Positions 22,211 through 29,441 of a stretch of 29,441 nucleotides of DNA are shown here, one piece after another; the stretch's first letter is position 1, and the number at the start of each line of letters is the position of its first letter. Source of the DNA: JAICWP01 sp035252015 (GTDB lineage Bacteria > Acidobacteriota > Terriglobia > Terriglobales > Acidobacteriaceae); contig DATFDP010000089.1 of the NCBI GenBank assembly GCA_035252015.1, positions 1 to 29,441 of the forward strand, in the 5' to 3' direction. Under the pieces are notes generated by a model. That model ran no database searches. It was not told the origin of the DNA and saw only the letters and a program-made list of their open reading frames with translations. Position numbers and translations under genes: made by a program.

Positions 22211-24111
22211 TACAGAATTTCCCTGTGGTCGCCCACCCGCCGCGTCACCCGCTCCCGGTCCAGGTACTCCAGCAGAGGGATGGCATACTTGCGGCTTACT
22301 CCCGTCAGGTCCTTAAACTCGGCCACTCCGATCTTCGCCGATTTAGCCTTGTATGCGCTGACCCGCTGACGCAATTCCTCCAGCGCGCTGTGGTGAAACA
22401 CCAGGTCATCTGAAATCTTCACCAGCACCTTATCGCGCAGCAGCAGGGTGACAATCTTTTGGGCGGTCGCTTTATCCACGCGCAGCCCGGCCAGCACATC
22501 TTTGAGGGCTGGCACCTTCAACCCGGCTCCGAAGAACGCCTGCTCGATAACGCGCTTGGACTGCGCTTCTTCATCCTTGAAAACCAGGGTGCGACCTGCC
22601 GACCGCACCTGCTCGCCGGCTACGGCAAGCCTTTTCTCTCTCAGCAATTCTTCCAAAACCGCGCTGAACACCTCTGCGCGCAGTCCCAGTTTTTCCCTCA
22701 GCTCTTCCTTGCTGATGCCCGCCACCAGCGGGTTGGCGCCATGAAACTCCTCTACCGCCCCCAGCGCCTCGCGTTGCGCCTGGGTGAAAGCTCCCTGCGC
22801 GATCAGCACATCGCCGAAGCGCAGCAGCTTTCCTTTAAGTGTCGCCGCCTGCGCTTCCACCTGCGAACGCCGCCAGCCGGTTTCCGCGACCGCATCGCTC
22901 AGCATCAGACCCGCTTTGCCGCGGCGGACCACCCGCGTCGCCAAGATCTCCTGCGTCAAGTCTTTAGCGAGTACACCCAGCTGGGACTCCGCACTCTCCT
23001 TCGCTCCCTGTCCAGCCATAGGCGTGGCATCGAGTACAGTCCCACCGCCGATGGTCAGCACCGGGGAAAACTGGCGAAGAATGAAGCGATCCCCCGGTAT
23101 TAGCAGCATAGGCTCGGCGGTGCGCAATTGGGCATAGCCGGACTGGCCTGGCACCAGCTGCTTTGGGCCGTGCAGAACCACCTCGGCCACCGTTTCCGCG
23201 GTGTAGGCGTGCAGGTGGACGCGGGCGCGGTCCTTCAACGGGCGCGCGGAAGGCAGCAGGGCGACGGAAACATCCGCACGGCTGGTGGTTCGAAATGTGT
23301 TCGGCGGCGCTAGCATCATGCCGCGCGCCAATTCCTCCTTGCTGACACCAGCCAAGTTGAGTGCCGTACGCTGGCCTGCCGTGGCCCGTTCTGCCGCCTG
23401 CCCATGCACCTGCACCCCACGCACTCGCACCCGGCGTTGACCGGGAAAAACCTCCAGCTCTTCTTCCTTGGTAATGGTTCCCGCCAGCAGGGTGCCCGTC
23501 ACCACCGTGCCAAAGCCTTTCATCACGAAGACGCGGTCAACGGGAAGGCGGGCGAGCGCGCTCGTGTCACGCTGCTTCACTTCGCCGGCGGTGTGCGCCA
23601 GCGCTTGCTTCAGCTCCTCCAATCCGGCTCCGCTCTTCGAGCTGATAGCTAAAATGGGCGCGCCTTCCAGGAATGAGCCGCGAAGAAAATCCTCCACCTC
23701 CAGCCGAACCACCTCCAGCGTGTCGCGGTCCACCAGGTCGGATTTGGTCAGTACGGTGATGCCGCGCCTTATCCCCAGCAACCGGCAGATGTCAAAATGC
23801 TCGCGGGTTTGCGGCTTGATGGACTCGTCGGCAGCGATCACGAGTAGCACCAGGTCGATGCCGCCTACGCCGGCCAGCATGTTGCGCACAAAACGTTCAT
23901 GGCCGGGCACGTCTACGAAACCCAGACGCAGGGCTTCGCCGCCTGGCGGGGCTAGCTCCAGGTGGGCAAAGCCGATATCAATAGTGATGCCACGGCGCTT
24001 TTCCTCTTCCAGGCGGTCGGGATCGGTACCGGTCAACGCCTTGACCAGCGCCGATTTGCCATGATCTATGTGCCCGGCCGTGCCTACGACGACAGACTTC
24101 ATCGCTGCCAT
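22210..24111 (-). CDS. selB: Selenocysteine-specific elongation factor SelB
   Basis: SelB delivers selenocysteinyl-tRNA to UGA codons marked by a SECIS hairpin. The 633-residue protein has the EF-Tu-like G domain with GHIDHGKS (13-20), RGITIDIGFA, DVPGHERFVRNML and TKSDLVD, then two beta-barrel domains and a SelB-specific third barrel (ALLPSARPLKDRARVHLH). The C-terminal 270 residues form the winged-helix series that binds SECIS, ending in EFKDLTGVSRKYAIPLLEYLD, a strong SelB hallmark. The start is ATG 24111 or the ATG three codons later (MKSVVVGTAGHIDHG); neither has a ribosome binding site. selA, selD and the selenocysteine tRNA are not in the window. Confidence 0.97.
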   Translation of the reverse strand: MAAMKSVVVGTAGHIDHGKSALVKALTGTDPDRLEEEKRRGITIDIGFAHLELAPPGGEALRLGFVDVPGHERFVRNMLAGVGGIDLVLLVIAADESIKPQTREHFDICRLLGIRRGITVLTKSDLVDRDTLEVVRLEVEDFLRGSFLEGAPILAISSKSGAGLEELKQALAHTAGEVKQRDTSALARLPVDRVFVMKGFGTVVTGTLLAGTITKEEELEVFPGQRRVRVRGVQVHGQAAERATAGQRTALNLAGVSKEELARGMMLAPPNTFRTTSRADVSVALLPSARPLKDRARVHLHAYTAETVAEVVLHGPKQLVPGQSGYAQLRTAEPMLLIPGDRFILRQFSPVLTIGGGTVLDATPMAGQGAKESAESQLGVLAKDLTQEILATRVVRRGKAGLMLSDAVAETGWRRSQVEAQAATLKGKLLRFGDVLIAQGAFTQAQREALGAVEEFHGANPLVAGISKEELREKLGLRAEVFSAVLEELLREKRLAVAGEQVRSAGRTLVFKDEEAQSKRVIEQAFFGAGLKVPALKDVLAGLRVDKATAQKIVTLLLRDKVLVKISDDLVFHHSALEELRQRVSAYKAKSAKIGVAEFKDLTGVSRKYAIPLLEYLDRERVTRRVGDHREIL

Positions 24112-24202
24112 GATATAGGCGTTGGCCAGGAAACTCGAACTTGGGGACGGAACCCGCCTGCCTTGAGCCTGGGCCTTCTCTCATGTGATAGTAGGCACTG
24201 TC

Positions 24203-24631
24203 ATGGCGGACCGCCTGATTACTGTAGCCAGCTTCCGCGACCTGCCGCAGGCGCTGGTGGCCAAAGGGGCTCTTGATTCCACCGGCATTCCCTGTTTCCT
24301 GGCCAACGAGAATATCGTGCGTCTGGATTGGTTGCTGGCCGGCGCCGTGGGCGGCATTCGCCTGCAGGTGCCCGAGGGCGATGCGGAGAAGGCGCTGGAA
24401 GTGCTGAATGACGGCATTCCGGCTGTATTCTTTTCGGAAAAAGGCGAACTCTACGAGCAGCCCCAGTGCCCGAATTGCGATTCCCTCAACATTTCCTACC
24501 TGGACCGCAATCGCTGGGTGACATTTCTCTCCTGGCTGATGCTGAGCATACCGCTGCCCTTTCCTAGGGAGCTGCGTTGGGTGTGCCAGAAGTGCGGCTA
24601 CGAGTGGGAAGGGGAAGAACCCGGTGCCTGA
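24203..24631 (+). CDS. DUF2007 domain protein with C-terminal zinc ribbon
   Basis: The 142-residue protein begins with a DUF2007 domain (residues 3-72: LITVASFRDLPQALVAKGAL, then GGIRLQVPEGDAEKALEVL), a small ferredoxin-like fold annotated as a putative signal-transducing module. A zinc ribbon follows, made by CPNC (about 91-94) and CQKC (about 128-131), interrupted by a hydrophobic segment WVTFLSWLMLSIPLPFP that may touch or cross the membrane. The function is unknown. ATG 24203 is chosen; an upstream GTG at 24185 would add six residues. TGTGATAGT at 24184-24192, an extended -10-like sequence, would give a very short leader. It is divergent from selB with 91 bases between. Confidence 0.82.
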   Translation: MADRLITVASFRDLPQALVAKGALDSTGIPCFLANENIVRLDWLLAGAVGGIRLQVPEGDAEKALEVLNDGIPAVFFSEKGELYEQPQCPNCDSLNISYLDRNRWVTFLSWLMLSIPLPFPRELRWVCQKCGYEWEGEEPGA

Positions 24632-24756
24632 CCCCACTGGGGTGCCCAGGGATCCGCTGGTTGACGGCTCCCTGAGCGTGTCCCGACTCAGTATCAGGAC
24701 ATCATTACTATCCTTTTTTGATGCGACCCGCGCACTTAAAGGTTTCCGCTGTACCG

Positions 24757-24786
24757 TCAGCGATGACGCTATACCGTCATCGCTGA
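24757..24786. repeat. Perfect 10-base inverted repeat spanning the lipoprotein stop codon
   Basis: TCAGCGATGA (24757-24766) and TCATCGCTGA (24777-24786) are exact reverse complements separated by ten bases. The minus-strand stop codon (24769-24771) lies in the loop. No T-run follows on the minus strand, so it is not a classical terminator, though it may act as a transcript-end stabiliser for the convergent genes. The rest of the 24632-24768 gap holds a T-run (TCCTTTTTTG, near 24709-24718) without a good stem. Confidence 0.6.
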
Positions 24787-25326
24787 GATGACCGTGGCGC
24801 AGCCCTGCCCCTGCGAGAAGCTCACGGTCATCATGCCGTTCACGACAAATTGCCCCGCCACATTGCCGCAGAAAGCGAGGCTTTCCGCCAAGCCGTTCTG
24901 CGGGGCCGGCAAGAGAAATGTCACCACCGTGACAGGCGAACCGGCTGAGCCAGTCACCTGAACGATGCTGACAAATCCCGTAAGCGAGAGGAATGCCGTG
25001 GGGAAAAGCGACACGAGGGTCGAGCAGCCCGGTCCTTGCGTGAAGTGCACGGTGGCGAATGTGTTCAGAAAGAACTGATTGGCCACATTTCCGCAGAACG
25101 TAATGCTGGTAGTGGGAGTGCTTTGCGGAAGCTGGGGGATGAAGGTCACAACCGTAACCGGAGAGTTGCTGCCGAAGCTGGTGGCGGATGTCGTCAGCTG
25201 AATCGCGTTCACGAATCCGCTGACCGACAGAGGCGCGGCGTTGATTCCTGAGACTGTCAATGAGCGGTGTGGATCTGCGCTGCATCCGAGCAGCCCAATG
25301 AGAAGCAAGGCATACAGACCTTTCAT
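24769..25326 (-). CDS. Predicted lipoprotein with a duplicated two-cysteine module
   Basis: The 185-residue protein begins MKGLYALLLIGLLGC, a lipoprotein signal with lipobox LLGC and lipidated C15. The mature part consists of two homologous copies, residues about 33-106 and 113-181. Both contain GFVxxxQ, SPVTVVTF (55 and 130), FCGNVAxQF (77 and 152) and a GC (100 and 175). The cysteines are C78/C101 and C153/C176, each pair 23 residues apart, suggesting one disulfide per module. The copies are rich in T, V, S and F and look like all-beta domains. I do not recognise the family. The start at 25326 has GAGGAG six bases upstream. It is divergent from purL. Confidence 0.8.
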   Translation of the reverse strand: MKGLYALLLIGLLGCSADPHRSLTVSGINAAPLSVSGFVNAIQLTTSATSFGSNSPVTVVTFIPQLPQSTPTTSITFCGNVANQFFLNTFATVHFTQGPGCSTLVSLFPTAFLSLTGFVSIVQVTGSAGSPVTVVTFLLPAPQNGLAESLAFCGNVAGQFVVNGMMTVSFSQGQGCATVISAMTV

Positions 25327-25580
25327 AGGGGGCTCCTCAGGACGGTCGAGGTAATGACCGCCTACTTAGCGGGTAGATGCCGGCCGGTGCAGCCAAGGGA
25401 CAAGGTTTCGAGCCGAAACTCACATTTCCCGTGTACGCCCAAAACCGCTTCCAACTTCCCTTGTCGCTTGAGTGTCGGACAGCCTGCCTTTTCACGCAGT
25501 TCTGGTGTGCTGGCCAAGATGCGACATTCAGCAGCGCGGCCCCCTTCTCCGTGAGAAAATAGAGCTTCCGCGAGCCACAA
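25327..25580. other. Divergent intergenic region, lipoprotein gene / purL
   Basis: These 254 bases must hold promoters for both neighbours. I see no strong -35/-10 pair, no riboswitch fold I can defend and no repeat of the families seen elsewhere. GAAAATAG near 25554-25561 is a possible weak -10 region for purL. Confidence 0.4.
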
Positions 25581-27935
25581 ATGAGCCCTGTCCTGAGCCC
25601 TGCCGTCATTACGCCTGAGGTCGTGCGCGAGCACGGCCTTACCGCCGAGGAGTACGACAAAATCCGCCAACTCCTGGGCCGCGAGCCTACTATCACCGAG
25701 CTGGGCATTTTCAGCGTGATGTGGAGCGAGCACTGCTCCTACAAATCCTCGCGCGTGCACCTGCGCCGCCTGCCCACCCGCAGCCGCCGCGTGGTTCAGG
25801 GGCCGGGGGAAAACGCCGGCATCATTGACATCGGCGACGGTTGGGCCTGCGCCTTCAAGATTGAGTCCCACAATCATCCCTCTTTTATTGAGCCCTTCCA
25901 GGGCGCTGCGACCGGGGTGGGCGGCATCCTGCGCGACATTTTCACCATGGGCGCACGGCCGGTAGCGGTGATGGACTCGCTGCGCTTTGGGCCTATCAAA
26001 GGACGCACGGGGCACAGCCCCGTGCCCACTCAGTCCGTGCCCACACAGACTGAGGTTCACAGGAACCACTCCATCCTCGAGGGCGTGGTCAGCGGCATCG
26101 CCTCGTACGGCAACTGCTTCGGCGTGCCCAATCTGGGCGGGGAAACCAAGTTTGAAGACTGCTACTCCCGCAATCCCCTGGTCAACGCCTTCGCCCTGGG
26201 CCTGGTTCGCCGCGACCAGATCTACTACGCCAAGGCTGCCGGCGAGGGCAATCCCGTCATCTACGTGGGCGCCAAGACAGGCCGCGACGGCATCCATGGC
26301 GCCACTATGGCCAGCGAGGAATTCAGCGAGGCCTCCGAAGCCAAGCGTCCCAACGTCCAGGTGGGTGACCCCTTCCTGGAAAAGCTCCTGCTCGAAGCCT
26401 GCCTGGAAGCCATGCAAACCGGCGCTGTGGTCGGTATTCAGGACATGGGCGCCGCTGGCCTCACTTGCTCTACATGCGAGATGGGCGCTCGCGGCCACGT
26501 CGGCCTGGAAATCGAGCTTGACCGCGTGCCCCAGCGCGAAACTGGCATGAGCCCGTACGAAATCATGCTCAGCGAATCGCAGGAGCGCATGCTGCTGGTG
26601 GCCGCCCAGGGCCGCGAGCAGGAAGTGCTGCGCGTTTTCGAAAAATGGGGCCTGGATGCGGTGGTGGTGGGCCGCGTCATTAATCAGGACACCATGCGCG
26701 TGCTGCAGCACGGCCAGGTGGTGGCGGAAATTCCCAATCCCGCCCTCACGGATCAGGCCCCGGTTTACTCTCGCCCCATGGAGCGCTGGGAGCCTCCCGT
26801 CCTGCGCGAAATGCCCGAGCATATCCGCTTGGGCGACTCAGAGGACCTCACGCCCCAGCTGCGCCGCCTCCTGGCCAGCCCCAATGTCTGCTCCAAGCGC
26901 TGGGTGCACGAGCAGTACGACTCCATGGTGCAGGTCAACACGGTGGAAGGACCCGGCGGCGGCGATGCCGGCGTCATCCGCGTGAAGGGTACCCGGCGCG
27001 CCCTGGCCATGGCGCTCGACGGCAATGGCCGCTGGTGCTACCTGGACCCCAAGCTGGGCGCTATGCACGCCGTGTCCGAATCGGCGCGCAACGTGGCCTG
27101 CAGCGGCGCCACCCCCGTGGCCGCCACCAACTGCCTCAATTTTGGCAATCCCGAGAAGCCGGAAGTCATGTGGCAGTTTGCCCAGGTCGTGGATGGCATC
27201 ACTCGCGCCTGCGAGGAACTGGAGGTGCCGATTACCGGCGGCAACGTCAGCTTCTACAACGAAACCCTGGGCGAGGCCATCTATCCCACGCCGGTGCTGG
27301 GCGTGGTTGGCATTCTGGAAGACGTGGAGCATGCCACCTGGCCGCATTTCCGCGAGCCCGGCCGTGCTGTGCTGCTGTTGCGCGGCTCCGAGCCCGGCGA
27401 CCTGACCGACGCCCAGGCCGAGTTCGGCTCTTCCGAGTACGCCAAGGAGATCCTGGGCGAGCTTTGGGGCTTTCCTCCCGCGCTGGAACTGGAAAAGGAG
27501 GCTGCCCTGCAGAAGTGCCTGGTGGAGGCCATTCAGGCGGGTCTGGTTGAATCCGCCCATGACGTTTCCGAGGGCGGCTTGGCCGTGACCATAGCCGAAT
27601 GTGGCTTCCGCAACGGGGTGGGCGCGCGCCTGGATCTGCCCGGGAAAGATCTCCCTGCCGAATGCGTACTCTTCGGCGAAGATGCCAGCCTGGTAGTCAT
27701 CTCCTGCGACGCGCAGCAGGTTCCGCGAATCCAACAATTGGCGCAAAATTTCGGAGTCGCGGCCGACCTGATCGGGGCTACAATCGCTGGCAATCTGGAA
27801 ATCTTGGTGGATGGCAAGCCGGTGGTGTCGGCTCCGGTAGCCGAGCTGCGAGAGACCTGGGGGACAGCCCTGGAGCGCGCCCTGCACACTGAAACCGAGG
27901 AGCGCCTGGTGCCGGGAGCGCTGCAGAAGAGCTGA
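25581..27935 (+). CDS. purL: Phosphoribosylformylglycinamidine synthase, PurL subunit
   Basis: PurL, with PurQ and PurS supplied elsewhere, converts FGAR to FGAM in the fourth step of purine synthesis. The 784-residue protein is the small, PurQS-dependent type, but longer than the roughly 740 residues usual for it. Signatures are MWSEHCSYKSS with catalytic-region H51, KIESHNHPSFIEP (93-105), DMGAAGLTCSTCEM, CLNFGNPEKPEVM and HDVSEGGLAVTIAE. Between SLRFGPIKG and HSILEGVVSGIASYGN there is an extra segment of about 18 residues (142-159, with VPTQ repeated) encoded by a palindromic DNA element. The start is ATG 25581; there is no Shine-Dalgarno. purF follows on the same strand. Confidence 0.97.
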   Translation: MSPVLSPAVITPEVVREHGLTAEEYDKIRQLLGREPTITELGIFSVMWSEHCSYKSSRVHLRRLPTRSRRVVQGPGENAGIIDIGDGWACAFKIESHNHPSFIEPFQGAATGVGGILRDIFTMGARPVAVMDSLRFGPIKGRTGHSPVPTQSVPTQTEVHRNHSILEGVVSGIASYGNCFGVPNLGGETKFEDCYSRNPLVNAFALGLVRRDQIYYAKAAGEGNPVIYVGAKTGRDGIHGATMASEEFSEASEAKRPNVQVGDPFLEKLLLEACLEAMQTGAVVGIQDMGAAGLTCSTCEMGARGHVGLEIELDRVPQRETGMSPYEIMLSESQERMLLVAAQGREQEVLRVFEKWGLDAVVVGRVINQDTMRVLQHGQVVAEIPNPALTDQAPVYSRPMERWEPPVLREMPEHIRLGDSEDLTPQLRRLLASPNVCSKRWVHEQYDSMVQVNTVEGPGGGDAGVIRVKGTRRALAMALDGNGRWCYLDPKLGAMHAVSESARNVACSGATPVAATNCLNFGNPEKPEVMWQFAQVVDGITRACEELEVPITGGNVSFYNETLGEAIYPTPVLGVVGILEDVEHATWPHFREPGRAVLLLRGSEPGDLTDAQAEFGSSEYAKEILGELWGFPPALELEKEAALQKCLVEAIQAGLVESAHDVSEGGLAVTIAECGFRNGVGARLDLPGKDLPAECVLFGEDASLVVISCDAQQVPRIQQLAQNFGVAADLIGATIAGNLEILVDGKPVVSAPVAELRETWGTALERALHTETEERLVPGALQKS
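26005..26054. repeat. Palindromic element inside the purL coding sequence
   Basis: GCACGGGGC (26005-26013) and GCCCCGTGC (26017-26025) form a perfect nine-base hairpin with loop ACA. A second inverted pair, CTCAGTC (26029-26035) and GACTGAG (26048-26054), follows. CCGTGCCCACTCAG and CCGTGCCCACACAG (26020-26033, 26035-26048) are tandem 15-base units. The whole stays in frame and codes for the extra loop of PurL. The look is that of an intergenic palindromic repeat, not of normal codon choice. Confidence 0.7.
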
Positions 27936-28056
27936 GTAGCTTCTAGCTATTAGCTTAAGGCCAAACCAATACCGCAGAGGACGCTAAGCACGCAAAGGGT
28001 TTTGGGAATTCACAGGGTTCAAGCTAGCAGCCAGTAGCTAGAGGCTAAGTGCCTAG
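27936..28056. repeat. Composite repeat with inverted ends between purL and purF
   Basis: TAGCTTCTAGCTATTAGCTT (27937-27956) and, inverted, AGCCAGTAGCTAGAGGCTA (28029-28047) flank a copy of the CGCAGAGG...ACGCAAAGG repeat (27971-28003). The end similarity (TAGCYTCTAGCTAYT) and the enclosed second repeat suggest a small nested or MITE-like element starting at the base after the purL stop. Confidence 0.5.
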
Positions 28057-28075
28057 ATTTCTGTGGCTCCACTTA

Positions 28076-28105
28076 GCGGCGCGGCCCCTCCGGCCGCCGC
28101 GCCGC
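28076..28105. other. Very GC-rich hairpin 38 bases upstream of purF
   Basis: GCGGCGCGGC (28076-28085) and GCCGCGCCGC (28096-28105) are perfect 10-base arms with a ten-base loop. No T-run follows. In an mRNA running from purL this would be a very stable stem just before the purF ribosome binding site; it may slow polymerase or set the relative stability of the two messages. Confidence 0.6.
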
Positions 28106-28143
28106 GCGATCAGAAGCCTAAACGCGGTTAGCTGAGGGCATAA

Positions 28144-29441
<1,298 letters not shown>

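Noticed and set aside
22120..24202. Selenocysteine tRNA or SECIS near selB
   Set aside because: No long-acceptor tRNA fold and no in-frame TGA continuation with a nearby hairpin was seen.
23978..25285. A 435-codon minus-strand frame spanning the DUF2007 gene, parts of selB and the lipoprotein gene
   Set aside because: It overlaps three supported genes in other frames and its composition is that of a shadow frame.
25362..26822. A 486-codon open frame on the minus strand opposite purL
   Set aside because: It is antisense to clear, conserved purL codons; long antisense frames arise from GC-rich codon bias, and its product (His-, Ala- and Gly-rich) shows no domain.

Overview
The window is about 29.4 kb of GC-rich bacterial chromosome, densely packed with housekeeping genes on both strands. 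I place it in the Acidobacteriota (Terriglobia-like) by inference. The reasons are the mix of carboxypeptidase-regulatory-like envelope proteins, TPR proteins, a receiver-DUF4388 regulator, a LysW-like acidic zinc protein, a six-domain S1 and many degenerate intergenic repeats. No rRNA or tRNA is present to confirm this. There is no phage, transposase, CRISPR array or defence island.

Layout. Positions 1-1470 hold the 3' part of a TPR protein, followed by ligA (1707-3755), a REP-like palindrome and a PRC-barrel protein (minus). A molybdenum-cofactor cluster on plus follows: moeA, moaC, a receiver-DUF4388 response regulator and a mogA/moaB-type gene (4729-7887). Next come a LysW-like protein and two small envelope proteins with a carboxypeptidase-regulatory-like fold (8115-9178), then a bidirectional terminator and rpsA (minus) with a strong promoter and a structured leader. 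A HIT hydrolase (plus) converges on a PilT-type ATPase (minus). A minus-strand preQ0 operon, queD-queE-queC, is followed by a TPR/regulatory-domain exported protein. A GNAT gene, a dinG-type helicase (minus), der (plus), trmFO (minus) and selB (minus) come next, then a DUF2007 zinc-ribbon protein and a lipoprotein with an internal duplication (minus). The window closes with purL and the start of purF (plus, cut by the window end).

How the genes work together. moeA, moaC and the mogA-like gene supply three separate steps of molybdopterin synthesis and metal insertion, with a regulator embedded between them. queD, queE and queC convert dihydroneopterin triphosphate to preQ0 for queuosine. purF and purL catalyse steps 1 and 4 of purine synthesis. 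trmFO, der, rpsA and selB all serve RNA modification, ribosome assembly or translation; SelB implies that the organism makes selenoproteins.

Most interesting observations. A short palindromic element appears to be inserted in frame inside purL. Several families of degenerate repeats sit against stop codons, and in trmFO one overlaps the C-terminal coding sequence. A LysW-like carrier stands alone and lacks the canonical C-terminal glutamate. A hairpin could mask the moeA ribosome binding site. The rpsA leader looks structured. A lipoprotein is built from a duplicated cysteine-pair module.
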